From Bog-473 sp963834405 (GTDB taxonomy: Bacteria > Actinomycetota > Acidimicrobiia > Acidimicrobiales > RAAP-2): a DNA stretch of 64,000 bases. The translations under genes were made by a program, and so were the position numbers. The number at the start of each line of letters is the position of its first letter. Within the stretch, counting starts at the first letter, position 1. Below are positions 15,004-24,216 of this stretch, piece after piece. The notes beneath the pieces were generated by a model. That model had not been told where the DNA came from and did no database searches. It saw nothing but the letters and a program-made list of their open reading frames with translations. The stretch is taken from positions 1,426,001-1,490,000 of the forward strand of contig CAWIBX010000005.1 in NCBI GenBank assembly GCA_963834405.1, given 5' to 3'.

Positions 15004-16104
15004 ATGCGCCCACGCCGCCTGTCCGCCGTCGTCCTGGCCGCCGGGGAGGGGACGCGCATGCGCTCCGAGCGGCCCAAGCCCCTGCACCTGCTGTGCGGGC
15101 GCCCGATGATCCTGCACGTGCTCGATGCCATGGCCGAAATCGACGTGCGTCGCGTCGTCGTGGTGGTCGGCCACCGGGGTGAGTGGGTGACCAAGACGCT
15201 GGTGCAGCTCGCCCCGCCCACCATGGCCATTGAGTTCGTGGAGCAGCTGACGCAGGCGGGCACCGGCGACGCGCTGGCCGTCGGCCTGACCGGGCTGCCC
15301 GACGACGACGACGAGGTCGAGGACGTGGTTGTCCTGCCGGGCCACACCCCGCTGCTGCGCCCCCAGACGCTGGCGGCCCTGGTGCGGTCCCACCGGGCCG
15401 AGGACGCCGGGGCCACGCTGCTGACCGCAGTGGTCGAGGACCCCTACGGCTACGGGCGGATCGTCCACGGCAAGGACGGCGAGGTGCTGCGCGTGGTCGA
15501 GGAGGCCGACGCCACCGAGGCGGAGAAGGAGATCAACGAGGTCAACACGTCCATCTACTGCTTCCGCCGCAGCATCCTCGCCCCCACCCTGCGCCGCCTC
15601 AGCCCGGCCAACGCGCAGGGCGAGTACTACCTGACCGATGCGGTCGGCGTGTTGAGCAGCGCCGGCTACAAGGTCACCGCCCTGGTGCTGCCGGACTCCA
15701 TGGAGGCGGCCGGCGTCAACGACCGCGCCCAGCTCGCCGTGGCGGAGGCCGAGCTGCGCGACCGGATCAACGAGCGCTGGATGCGCCGCGGCGTCACCAT
15801 GTGGGACCCCGAGCGCACCTACGTCGACGCACAGGCCACGTTAGCGGCCGATGTGTCGTTGCTCCCGGGAGTCATCCTGCGCGGGACGTCCTCGGTCGGC
15901 GCGGGGAGCGAGATCGGCCCCAACTGCATGCTCACCGACACGACGGTCGGGCGGGGTGTGATCGTGACCGACAGCGTCTGCACGCGGGCGACCATCGGCG
16001 ATGGCGCGCGCGTGGGGCCCTACTGCGTCCTGGAGCCCGGGGCGGAGGTGGGCGCCGGGTCAGAGGTCGGCCCGCACGACGTGGTGGCGGGCCCGGGGGC
16101 GTGA
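15004..16104 (+). CDS. glmU: GlmU-like UDP-GlcNAc pyrophosphorylase, truncated C-terminal domain
   Basis: The N-terminal half is a clear GlmU uridylyltransferase: LAAGEGTRMRSERPKPLHLL, YGRIV, NTSIYCF, GEYYLTDAV and VNDRAQLA. GlmU makes UDP-GlcNAc for peptidoglycan. Two oddities stand out. The metal-binding Asp of the GD.PL motif is His114 here (LPGHTPLL, codon 15343-15345). The left-handed beta-helix stops after a few hexapeptide turns, so the acetyltransferase catalytic His region and about 100 C-terminal residues are missing (366 residues against 456-495 usual). Either this copy works only in part, or the acetyl step is done elsewhere. The ATG at 15004 follows a TAAGAA box by 8 bases; ATG 14995 is the alternative. 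It precedes prs as in mycobacteria. Confidence 0.85.
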   Translation: MRPRRLSAVVLAAGEGTRMRSERPKPLHLLCGRPMILHVLDAMAEIDVRRVVVVVGHRGEWVTKTLVQLAPPTMAIEFVEQLTQAGTGDALAVGLTGLPDDDDEVEDVVVLPGHTPLLRPQTLAALVRSHRAEDAGATLLTAVVEDPYGYGRIVHGKDGEVLRVVEEADATEAEKEINEVNTSIYCFRRSILAPTLRRLSPANAQGEYYLTDAVGVLSSAGYKVTALVLPDSMEAAGVNDRAQLAVAEAELRDRINERWMRRGVTMWDPERTYVDAQATLAADVSLLPGVILRGTSSVGAGSEIGPNCMLTDTTVGRGVIVTDSVCTRATIGDGARVGPYCVLEPGAEVGAGSEVGPHDVVAGPGA

Positions 16105-16154
16105 GGCCCCGCCCAGGCCCGAGGCGCAGGGAGACGCGCCCAGGTGTCGGGCAC

Positions 16155-16160
16155 TAGCGT
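16155..16160 (+). promoter_or_regulatory. -10 box for leaderless prs
   Basis: TAGCGT ends 7 bases before the GTG at 16168. It favours that start over the in-frame GTG at 16144. Confidence 0.55.
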
Positions 16161-16167
16161 TGGGCCC

Positions 16168-17139
16168 GTGGAGCTGATCCCGCGTCGCCGCCTGGAGCTC
16201 GTCTCCGGGCGTTGCCACCCCGTCCTGGCGCAGGACATCGCCGCCCACCTCGGCGTCGAGCTCGGCGAGGCGAACCTGCGCGAGTTCTCGAACGGCGAGA
16301 TCCACTGCCGCTACGACATCTCCATCCGCGGCTGCGACGTGTTCATCGTGCAGACCCACGGCAGTCCGGTCAACGACTCGCTGATGGAGCACGTCATCAT
16401 GATCGAGGCTGCCAAACGGGCGTCGGCCAAGCGCATCACCGCGGTGTGCCCCTATTACGGGTACTCGCGCCAGGACCGCAAGTCGACCGGACGCGAGCCG
16501 ATCACGGCGAAGCTGGTGGCGGACATGCTCTCGGTTGCCGGTGCCGACCGTGTCGTGAGCGTCGACTTGCACTCCGGGCAGATCCAGGGGTTCTTCGATG
16601 TCCCCTTCGACCACCTGACGGCAGCCCCCGTGCTCGAGGCGTACATGCGGGAGCACTTCGGCAACGACGTCGTCGTGGTCGCCCCCGACGCCGGCCGGGT
16701 GAAGGTGGCCGAGCGCTACAGCCAGCACATGGGCGTCGACCTCGCCCTCATCTACAAGACAAGGCCGCGGGGCACCATGAACGAGGTGAAGGCACGCCAC
16801 GTCATCGGTGATGTGGAAGGGAGGCGGTGTGTCCTCATCGACGACATGATCGACACCGCCGGCACCATCTGCGCGGCCGCCGAGCTGCTGGCCGAGGCGG
16901 GCGCCTCCGAGATCTACGCCATGGCCACCCACGGCCTGTTCTCCGACCCGGCGATCGACCGGCTCAAGGCGGCGCCCATCTCGCGTGTCGTGGTCACCGA
17001 CACGCTGCCGGTGTCCGACGGCCACATCTTCGACAAGCTCGAGATCCTGTCGGTGTCGAAGATCATCGCCGACGCCATTGACGCGGTGTTCGAGGACACC
17101 TCGGTGTCCGAGCTGTTCGGCGGGGACAACCTGGTCTAG
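16168..17139 (+). CDS. prs: Ribose-phosphate pyrophosphokinase (PRPP synthetase)
   Basis: Makes PRPP from ribose 5-phosphate and ATP for nucleotide, His, Trp and decaprenyl-phospho-arabinose synthesis. The 323-residue protein has FSNGEIHCRY, the flexible-loop CPYYGYSRQDRKSTGREPIT, VDLHSGQIQGFF and the PRPP loop VLIDDMIDTAGTI. Full length and motifs indicate a functional class I enzyme. GTG 16168 was chosen because of the -10 box 7 bases upstream and because it gives the family-typical ELIPRRRL N terminus; GTG 16144 would add 8 residues. In mycobacteria rplY follows closely; here a glycan cluster intervenes. Confidence 0.95.
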   Translation: MELIPRRRLELVSGRCHPVLAQDIAAHLGVELGEANLREFSNGEIHCRYDISIRGCDVFIVQTHGSPVNDSLMEHVIMIEAAKRASAKRITAVCPYYGYSRQDRKSTGREPITAKLVADMLSVAGADRVVSVDLHSGQIQGFFDVPFDHLTAAPVLEAYMREHFGNDVVVVAPDAGRVKVAERYSQHMGVDLALIYKTRPRGTMNEVKARHVIGDVEGRRCVLIDDMIDTAGTICAAAELLAEAGASEIYAMATHGLFSDPAIDRLKAAPISRVVVTDTLPVSDGHIFDKLEILSVSKIIADAIDAVFEDTSVSELFGGDNLV

Positions 17140-17451
17140 GAGACGGGCCCGACAGGGTGGCCGGGCCCCAGTCGACATCCGGCCTCTGGCGCCCGGACGC
17201 CCTACTGTGCGATGCCGTCGCCGCTGGGATTCAAGAGTTCCAAGATGGGCTGCGCGAAGTCGCCGTGTCGAGGACTCTGCGCAGTCAGAGGTATCGCTGG
17301 TGCTGACTCGGGCGAGAGGCGGACCGATACCTCCGTCGCCCGTTCGACGGAACTCATCACGGCGACCGTGGCAACGCCGGCCTGGCTGGGAAGGATGGCG
17401 CTGAATGCAGGCTTCGTATGCGATGCGAGAAGCGCTGGTGACCTCCGCGAA
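17140..17451. other. Convergent intergenic region after prs
   Basis: About 310 bases between the 3' ends of prs and the leftward membrane protein gene. Apart from a hairpin at 17145-17168 nothing is recognised; open frames here do not look coding. Confidence 0.5.
17145..17168 (+). terminator. Hairpin after prs
   Basis: GGGCCCG (17145-17151) pairs with CGGGCCC (17162-17168) across a 10-base loop, 5 bases after the prs stop. There is no U-tract, so its function as a terminator is inferred. Confidence 0.4.
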
Positions 17452-19122
17452 TCAAGACACGCCGGGTTCAGAAGGAGGTTTGTACCCTCCGATCACAATC
17501 TTCTCGATGACGGACGAATAACTATCACGGGTCATGATCACGTTCAGTGTTCGGGAATGTGGCGTGTCCGCGTTGGGAACGCCGCTTAAATTGGTGAAGA
17601 AGGGCTGCATCAACGGTTCAAACCCGGCCGCGGTCAATCGCCAAAGAATGGCCTGACCGTATTGATATTCCACGTAGTCTTCGGCGCCGAAATGCGTGAC
17701 CGACGGTGTGGGCCAGAACCTGATCCTGACCGCACCGGGAGGCATGTGACTCGCGACGGTCTGCACGACGGCGCTCACCTGGGAGCCCTCCTGAGGACTT
17801 AGCGGGTTCACCGAGGACTGCGAGGGAAGTTTCCACACGCCGACGGTGACGAGGACAGTGAGCGCCACGGCGACGGTCATCCCGAACACCCGAGAAGGTG
17901 TCTGATCGCGCGCAAGCGTCACTCGCGGTAGGACGTGGGCTCGCAAAAGCTCTATCAATGCCCACGCCACGGTCAGCCACCAAACAAATGCCATTAGCCA
18001 GACATCGGTGACGAGCCAGGACAAAGACCCGACATTGGCGCGCGGTACGGACGCGATTGCAACCACGACAGCAACCGAGCAAGCAAGCCCGACGAATGCA
18101 AGGCACGCCAGGTCCTTCAACCCGTATCGCCCTGCGATCACCGCGATGGCGGCCAGAATCACGAGGACTCCGACACCGGCCAGCGCGGGTTTGAACCCTA
18201 ACCAGGCAGATGAGCTGTAGAGGTCATATTGCCGGAGCGGAAGCGGACTCGGCCACACGGCCCCAGCAAGGTTTCGCAGGCCGAAAATGAGTCCGAAGGA
18301 GGGCTCGTTTCTGGCTGAGAGCGTTCCCGTGAGATTGCCGAAAGATCCGAAGGTTTGCTGCATGAGCGGGGGAAGCCAGCACACGACTCCGACCCCGATG
18401 CCGATCCAGAACCAGCGGAGGCGTCGTGGCCATCCTGAATGCCAGCGTGCGACAAGTGGGCAGATCAGTACGAGGGCCACAGCGGGCAATCCATAGAACA
18501 GTTCTGCCTGAACCGTGACTGAAGCGGTGAAGACCAAAACGGGCCACCAACCGAACGAGCCGATCGATACGACCCAGGCCAACGCGATCGACGCCAGCAA
18601 GAAGACCAGGCCGAAGTCAGGGGCCCAGAGTCCATGGGCAAAGACCGAGGGAGCGGTCCAGGCAATATCAGCGACGAAGAGTGCCACAAAGACGCAGCCC
18701 AGCCATCGCCGTGTTGACCATATGGCTTCGACGGCGACAGACAGCAACAGTCCCATGATGATGGCTGAGCCCCAGAGAGCGCCTTGAAGGTGGTCGATAT
18801 GAACCGGGACGGTAAGCAGCACAAATTGAAGTGGACCAAGCTCGTAAAGCAGGTGACCAGGAACGCCGGCGTCTGAGCGCATCCCCACCAGTGGGGGATG
18901 CAATGAAAGAACCTGATAGGAACGCAAAGTGATGGTCGCGTCGTCTCCCAACAACGGGCGCCAACCGCGGATCATTTCGATGACGGCCGGGACCAACACG
19001 ATCGTCCAGATGACGATGTGACTACCGATCCGCGCGATGCGACCGACGCTTTGCGCGGCCAACCGGTCCATCGGGCCGCATCTTTTCACAGCAATGGAAC
19101 TGTCCCGAGTTCTACGATCCAT
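17452..19122 (-). CDS. Multi-spanning GT-C-type membrane protein
   Basis: A 556-residue integral membrane protein with roughly ten to twelve hydrophobic segments and a soluble C-terminal part after about residue 430. An early GDDATITLRSYQVL followed by an HLLYELGPLQF loop resembles the acidic first loop of GT39/GT-C glycosyltransferases that use polyprenyl-phosphate sugars, so a role in transferring a sugar outside the membrane is inferred. It overlaps the upstream 813-residue relative by 11 bp, suggesting one transcript. ATG 19122 was chosen; ATG 19071 is possible. Codon use is less GC-rich than its neighbours, hinting at separate ancestry. Confidence 0.75.
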   Translation of the reverse strand: MDRRTRDSSIAVKRCGPMDRLAAQSVGRIARIGSHIVIWTIVLVPAVIEMIRGWRPLLGDDATITLRSYQVLSLHPPLVGMRSDAGVPGHLLYELGPLQFVLLTVPVHIDHLQGALWGSAIIMGLLLSVAVEAIWSTRRWLGCVFVALFVADIAWTAPSVFAHGLWAPDFGLVFLLASIALAWVVSIGSFGWWPVLVFTASVTVQAELFYGLPAVALVLICPLVARWHSGWPRRLRWFWIGIGVGVVCWLPPLMQQTFGSFGNLTGTLSARNEPSFGLIFGLRNLAGAVWPSPLPLRQYDLYSSSAWLGFKPALAGVGVLVILAAIAVIAGRYGLKDLACLAFVGLACSVAVVVAIASVPRANVGSLSWLVTDVWLMAFVWWLTVAWALIELLRAHVLPRVTLARDQTPSRVFGMTVAVALTVLVTVGVWKLPSQSSVNPLSPQEGSQVSAVVQTVASHMPPGAVRIRFWPTPSVTHFGAEDYVEYQYGQAILWRLTAAGFEPLMQPFFTNLSGVPNADTPHSRTLNVIMTRDSYSSVIEKIVIGGYKPPSEPGVS

Positions 19123-21553
19123 GGGATGACGCCGTCGGCAACCCGATCGACGCGGCGGTGCCCGCAGACGTCGCCGGCTCGACCGCAACCCCGGACACCG
19201 AGTTGGACGGCCCGGACGCCGCCCGGACCAGGACGCGAGTGACGCCGGACACCGGGACGAGGACGGTGCCATCCGAGGCCGACACCCCCCAACTGACGAT
19301 CGCGCCGCTCGATACGGCCGACTCGACCTGGACGCCCGCTTCCGGAGTCCCGTGCGATCCCATCATGCGGAGTGCCACCGTCTCCGGCGTCGCGCTGAAC
19401 AGGTACACGGTGCCGGTGCCGCGCGTAGTGGCGGTTCCGGATCCCGCGAGTGTCCAGCCCGATCCGGGCTCCACGTGGACACCGGGCACCTGGCTCGCGA
19501 AGCCGGCCACCGGGATGTCGACGTGCCGGATGGTCTCGGGAGAGATGGCCAGCGACAACTGAGGGCCGAATCCCACCTGCACCCACCGCGAGACCGAGCC
19601 GCTGTACGGCGGGCTGGTGGGGTCGGTGACAACTGCGCACGGGTGGAAGTCGCGGCTTTCGTAACGGCTGGTGACGTTCTGGACCCCGACATCCTGAATC
19701 TGCCCGTTCCATCCGTCGTCTTGCAGGCCGACCCAGACCGGGTACTCGTCCACCACGAAGTTGCCGATCCCCAGACGTCGACACGAGGACTGCGCGACGT
19801 CCTTCGAGAAGCGCTCGAAGTCCACCGCCGTGCGCAGGACGTAGGCCCGGTCGGTGGAGTCCAAGAAGTAGGGCGCTAGCGGGTTCGGCCCGTATGAGTT
19901 TCGCATGACCGGACGTTCGGCGTTGTCGAACAGCTGCGGCAGGCTTGCCACGACGAGCACCACGAGGGCCACACGCAGCAGCCAGGTCGAAATCCGGGCG
20001 AGAGCGAGGGCGATCAGAGGCGACCAGGCCACAAAGAGCGGGAGGAAGATCCGCACGCCGAAGATCTGCCAGCGGGAGATGCCGGCGAGCACCAGGAATC
20101 CGACGGTCAGCCCGATGGCGATGAGTACCACCACGCGCATGCGACGGTCGCCGCGGATGACGAGGATGACGGAGGCCACGACGGCAACGCACAGCAGCAC
20201 GACATCGAGCGGATCGGCTCCCAAGTCCTCCTCGCGGTCCCAGAGGTTGAAGTTCCCCCCAGAGAACGCATCGAAGTAGACCTGGTCGTTCGGCCCCAGG
20301 AAGTAATTCCAGTTGTCCTGCGGCACGCCGAAGACGTCGTAGACGTCGTGGAATTTGCTCGCCAAGAACTTGCTGACGGCAGTCTCCGGACCGTTCTGGC
20401 CGTTTCCCATCCTGAAATTGGCGGCGACGGTCCGAACGATGTTCGCTCCGGCCGCCCGCCACGTGAGGTTCGTGCTCAGCACGGCCTGGGCGTCAGGGCC
20501 TTCCGGGGATCCGAACAGCGACTCCTCCTGGTACAGGAACGGGCCGGCGACGACGAGGCCGACGAGGAGCACGACGCCGGTGACCATGACCCAGGTACGG
20601 ACACGGACCCGGGACGGAGCGCCGGTCTCAGTGACCACGCGCCAGAGCAGCAGCGCCAGCGCGGCCGGACCGAGGAGAACGATGACCGTGCCTTTGGTCA
20701 TGAAGGCCAACGAGGCGGCCAGTCCGGCGAAGACCGCGAACGACCACCAGTCACGCAACGGCGACAGTGCCAGCACCACGTAGATCAGGCAGATCCCCAT
20801 GGATGCGGCGAAGAGGTTGTTCTCGGTGCTGGTGGCCGACAGGATGAGAGAGGGAACGGTCGTGCAAACCACGACCGCCGCCGCCTGCACCAGGTTCGAG
20901 CCGCCGAGCAGCCGCGTGATCTCCGACACGGCCACCAGGCACACCACCACGGCGAAGAGTTGGACGAATCCGTCGAGCCCGTCCGACCCGTAGAGGAGAT
21001 GGAAGTGCGCCAGGTTGTACTCGGTCAGGGGTGCGTAGCTGACCTGGGCGGTGAAGTAGGCCGGGAAGGGGGCCACGCTGCGGCCGGCGATCCAGTGCAT
21101 GACCCGAACGAGGTGGTAGTCGAGCGAATCACCGTTCGACGGCAGATAGGCCAACCCGAGGTAGACGAAGACGCCGAGGTAGAAGACGGGTACCAAGAGC
21201 CACGCCGCCGTCTCGGTGCGTAGTGCCCTCGGGGCGCGGGCCATCCTGCCTCTGATTGCGGACCGTTCTCGGCCCTCCGCCCCGATCGCCCGGAGGGCGG
21301 ATGCGAGGTCCCTCCGGCACAGCACCGCCAGCACGACGAGCACGAGCAACCAGCTGCCGAGAACGACGCCACGAGTGAAGTGGTGGCCGATGCTGCTCAA
21401 CTCGGTGATGGCGAGGAGAGCCGTCTCGAAGAGCAGGAAGGCGAGAAGGAACGCGCCCCGACGGGTCAGACGGGCCGACCCGAGGAGGCTCCGGCGGCTC
21501 CAGACCAGCAACCACATCAGGAGGAAGACGAGCGGCAGGACGATGAGTGCCAC
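19112..21553 (-). CDS. Large GT39/ArnT-like membrane glycosyltransferase
   Basis: A protein of about 813 residues with a dozen predicted membrane helices in the first 500 residues and a large extracytoplasmic C-terminal domain. The first loop, SNGDSLDYHLVRVMHW, is typical of GT39-like enzymes (acidic pair near a membrane exit), and STENNLFAAS follows later. Such enzymes move sugars from polyprenyl phosphate to glycans, lipids or proteins on the outer face. The sugar and acceptor cannot be read from sequence. GTG 21553 (GGGA 6 bases upstream) is preferred over TTG 21559. It is divergent from the methyltransferase gene at 21714, with which it probably shares a glycan pathway. Confidence 0.8.
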   Translation of the reverse strand: MALIVLPLVFLLMWLLVWSRRSLLGSARLTRRGAFLLAFLLFETALLAITELSSIGHHFTRGVVLGSWLLVLVVLAVLCRRDLASALRAIGAEGRERSAIRGRMARAPRALRTETAAWLLVPVFYLGVFVYLGLAYLPSNGDSLDYHLVRVMHWIAGRSVAPFPAYFTAQVSYAPLTEYNLAHFHLLYGSDGLDGFVQLFAVVVCLVAVSEITRLLGGSNLVQAAAVVVCTTVPSLILSATSTENNLFAASMGICLIYVVLALSPLRDWWSFAVFAGLAASLAFMTKGTVIVLLGPAALALLLWRVVTETGAPSRVRVRTWVMVTGVVLLVGLVVAGPFLYQEESLFGSPEGPDAQAVLSTNLTWRAAGANIVRTVAANFRMGNGQNGPETAVSKFLASKFHDVYDVFGVPQDNWNYFLGPNDQVYFDAFSGGNFNLWDREEDLGADPLDVVLLCVAVVASVILVIRGDRRMRVVVLIAIGLTVGFLVLAGISRWQIFGVRIFLPLFVAWSPLIALALARISTWLLRVALVVLVVASLPQLFDNAERPVMRNSYGPNPLAPYFLDSTDRAYVLRTAVDFERFSKDVAQSSCRRLGIGNFVVDEYPVWVGLQDDGWNGQIQDVGVQNVTSRYESRDFHPCAVVTDPTSPPYSGSVSRWVQVGFGPQLSLAISPETIRHVDIPVAGFASQVPGVHVEPGSGWTLAGSGTATTRGTGTVYLFSATPETVALRMMGSHGTPEAGVQVESAVSSGAIVSWGVSASDGTVLVPVSGVTRVLVRAASGPSNSVSGVAVEPATSAGTAASIGLPTASSHGS

Positions 21554-21713
21554 GATCAATCCCGACTACATCCGCGAGGGCTGTGCCGAGAACCCGTCGG
21601 CCAGTCCACCGAGCCCTCCCATTCCTGTCAGCGCCAGCCCGAGATCTCCGGTGTATTTCCGGTGCTTGGCCTCCAATTGTCGCTCCACCTGGGTGGATAC
21701 CGGGGCCAATATA

Positions 21714-22805
21714 GTGAGTAGCGTCTCCCGGGCGTTGGCGGCCGTCGGTCGTCCGCCCGGGCTCCGGAGGAAGGGCGATTTGTCGTCGATCTACGAAGTA
21801 CCAGTGGACCCGGATGCGGAGAACAATTGCCACGCATTCGCCCTTTCCTTCGTCGGCTACAACAAGTCGGTCCTCGAAGTGGGATGTTCCACCGGCTACA
21901 TCACCAAGATCCTGGCCGAGCGCGGCTGTGACGTCGTCGGAATAGAGCTCGACCCTGACGCCGCCAAGCTCGCCGAGCAGTGGGCGGAGCGTGTGGTGGT
22001 CGGCAACATCGACGAGGGTGAGGTGTGGAATTACGTCAAGGACGAGTCCTTTGACGTCGTGCTCCTCGGCGACGTCCTGGAGCACCTGCGCGACCCCCTG
22101 ACGTCCCTCCGTCAGGCGGTACGCAAGCTCAAGCCGTCGGGATTCATCGTCACGTCACTGCCGAACGTCGCGCACGGGGACGTCAGGCTCTCTCTCATGC
22201 AGGGGAGGTTCCGCTACGCCGACGTGGGTCTGCTGGACCGGACCCACATAAAGTTCTTCACGCTCGAGACGGCCCGTGAGCTGATAACGGAAGCCGGACT
22301 CTTCGTCGCGGACACGAAGCGGGTAATCGTGCCGCTGTTCATGTCTGAGCTCGGTTTGGCCCGGGAGGACTTCAGCCACGATACGGTCAACGAGCTTCTT
22401 ACGGATCCCGAGGCCGAGACCTATCAGTTCGTGATGAAGTCGGTGCGTGACAACGGCACGCGGACCTTGGCCGAATTGTCACGACGGGTGAACGAACTGT
22501 CCGACCGCGACTCAGCCCGGGCGGCTCTTCTTCGGAAGGACCTGTACGACAGCGCGGAACGCATACGAAGTCAGCACGACCAGCTCCAGGAGCAGGAGCT
22601 CTACATAGAGGCACTGAAGGGTCACGCATCGGGTCTCGAGCACAACGTCGACGTTCTCAACGACGCACTCACGGCGAGCGAGAGCGCACGCGCCTCCGTC
22701 GATGCGCGATATCGGGCGGTCCTGGGAATGAAAACGGTGCAGATGACTGCACCGATTCGGTGGCTCTACAACAAGATCGCCCGCAACTCCAAGAAATCCC
22801 CCTGA
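21714..22805 (+). CDS. SAM-dependent methyltransferase with coiled-coil tail
   Basis: A 363-residue class I methyltransferase: VLEVGCSTGYITKIL (motif I), VVGIELDPDAA, DVVLLGDVLEHL and the SLPNVAHGDVRLSLMQG segment typical of polysaccharide-linked methyltransferases. After about residue 230 comes a long charged helix, probably coiled coil, ending in MTAPIRWLYNKIARNSKKS. The closing TAPIR-type tail recurs in another protein of this window (42917-43570). It likely methylates a sugar of a surface glycan or caps its chain. GTG 21714 was chosen (GGGG 8 bases upstream); GTG 21693 is an alternative. WbsX and TylF-type genes follow at once. Confidence 0.8.
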   Translation: MSSVSRALAAVGRPPGLRRKGDLSSIYEVPVDPDAENNCHAFALSFVGYNKSVLEVGCSTGYITKILAERGCDVVGIELDPDAAKLAEQWAERVVVGNIDEGEVWNYVKDESFDVVLLGDVLEHLRDPLTSLRQAVRKLKPSGFIVTSLPNVAHGDVRLSLMQGRFRYADVGLLDRTHIKFFTLETARELITEAGLFVADTKRVIVPLFMSELGLAREDFSHDTVNELLTDPEAETYQFVMKSVRDNGTRTLAELSRRVNELSDRDSARAALLRKDLYDSAERIRSQHDQLQEQELYIEALKGHASGLEHNVDVLNDALTASESARASVDARYRAVLGMKTVQMTAPIRWLYNKIARNSKKSP

Positions 22806-22818
22806 AGGAATCCTGACG

Positions 22819-24216
22819 ATGGTTGACCAACCGCCGCGTCGCGTCGGCCCAGACGTTGAGCGTCCGCACGTCCTGGCGTTCTATTTGCCGCAGTTCCACC
22901 AGGTGCCGGAGAACGATGCATGGCACGGTCGCGGTTTCACCGAGTGGACGGTCGTTGCGAGCAGCAAGCCGCTCTACCCCGGGCACCGTCAGCCGCACCT
23001 CCCTGGAGAACTCGGCTTCTACGACCTACGGGTGCCGGAGACGAGGTACCGCCAGGCGCGGCTGGCTCGGGAGCACGGGATCACGGGCTTCCTCTACTAC
23101 CACTACTGGTTCAGCGGGAAGCGCATGCTCGGCCGTCCGCTCGACGAGGTGCTCGCCTCGGGGCAGCCCGACTTCCCGTTCGCCCTGTGCTGGGCCAACG
23201 AAAGCTGGTTCAGGCGGTGGCAAGGCTCGGTCGACGAGATGCTGGTGGAGCAGGAATTCAGCGAAGAGGACGACCTCGAGCACATCCGATGGCTCATCAA
23301 GTGCTTCAAGGATCCGCGCTACATCCGCATCGGCGGCCGCCCGCTGCTCGCGGTCTACCGCGCGCAACATCTTCCCGAGCCCGAGCGCACAGTAGAACTC
23401 TGGAGGCGGGAGTGCGAGGCGGCGGGAGTGGAACGCCCGTGGCTGGTCATGTTCGAGACCGGCGAGGAAACCGGTGGTCCCACCCAGTTCGCGTTCGACG
23501 CCAGCGCGGAATTCGTGCCGCACAAGTTGCCGCACCTGCTCGACGAGTCGTACGTCACCAGGCTGGACCGGGGTGCCACGATGTACGGGTTTGACGATGT
23601 CGCCGGGGCGTATCTCAATCGGCCGCCCGTGGACTGGCAACGGTACCCGTGCGTGGCGACGGGATGGGACAACTCCCCGCGCCGACAGGCCGGTGAGGCG
23701 TTCATCCTGCGGGACGCGTCACCGGAGGGCTACGGGCGGTGGCTCGCCGAGGCGGTGGCGCGTCAGGCTGAGTCCGCCGGCCGGGATGGCATCGTCTTCG
23801 TCAACGCGTGGAACGAGTGGGCCGAGGGCGCCCACCTGGAGCCGGACACCCACTGGGGGCGTTCCTATTTGGAGACGACCAGGGAGGTGATGGGCTCGCT
23901 GTTCGACGACCCGCCCGAGCCCGCGCTCACCGAACCGCACGACGCGGCCGCCACCTCGGCCGAGGACCGGTACCACGACCTCTACGAGCAATTCGTCGTG
24001 CTGCAGAAGGACAGGAGCGGCATTCTCTCCTACGCCGATCGCCGGATCAGCGAATGGCAGAGGTACTACGAGCGCATCCTCGCCGAGTCGAGGGACGAGA
24101 CAAGGAAGGTCGCCGAGCTCAACGAGGAGCTGGCGGAGCGCCTGCGGCTCCTGGCGGCTCGGCTCCGTGAGCTGGGCGAGGACGTGCCGGCGATGCCATG
24201 GCTGGTCACCTCGTGA
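22819..24216 (+). CDS. WbsX-like glycoside hydrolase family 99-type protein
   Basis: A 465-residue protein with a complete WbsX/GH99-like domain at 15-360: LAFYLPQFHQVPENDAWHG, GFTEWTVV, YYHYWFSGKRMLGRP, FALCWANESWFRRW and FVNAWNEWAEGAHLEPD. WbsX-type genes are common in O-antigen and capsule clusters; their exact reaction is not established. The last 90 residues form a charged helix, likely coiled coil. The start is 13 bases after the methyltransferase stop, and the stop overlaps the next gene by one base (TGATG), so the three genes form an operon. Confidence 0.87.
   Translation: MVDQPPRRVGPDVERPHVLAFYLPQFHQVPENDAWHGRGFTEWTVVASSKPLYPGHRQPHLPGELGFYDLRVPETRYRQARLAREHGITGFLYYHYWFSGKRMLGRPLDEVLASGQPDFPFALCWANESWFRRWQGSVDEMLVEQEFSEEDDLEHIRWLIKCFKDPRYIRIGGRPLLAVYRAQHLPEPERTVELWRRECEAAGVERPWLVMFETGEETGGPTQFAFDASAEFVPHKLPHLLDESYVTRLDRGATMYGFDDVAGAYLNRPPVDWQRYPCVATGWDNSPRRQAGEAFILRDASPEGYGRWLAEAVARQAESAGRDGIVFVNAWNEWAEGAHLEPDTHWGRSYLETTREVMGSLFDDPPEPALTEPHDAAATSAEDRYHDLYEQFVVLQKDRSGILSYADRRISEWQRYYERILAESRDETRKVAELNEELAERLRLLAARLRELGEDVPAMPWLVTS

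Noticed and set aside
17212..17589. 125-codon open frame after prs
   Set aside because: It has no recognisable motif, lies partly antisense to the membrane protein gene and lacks a ribosome site.
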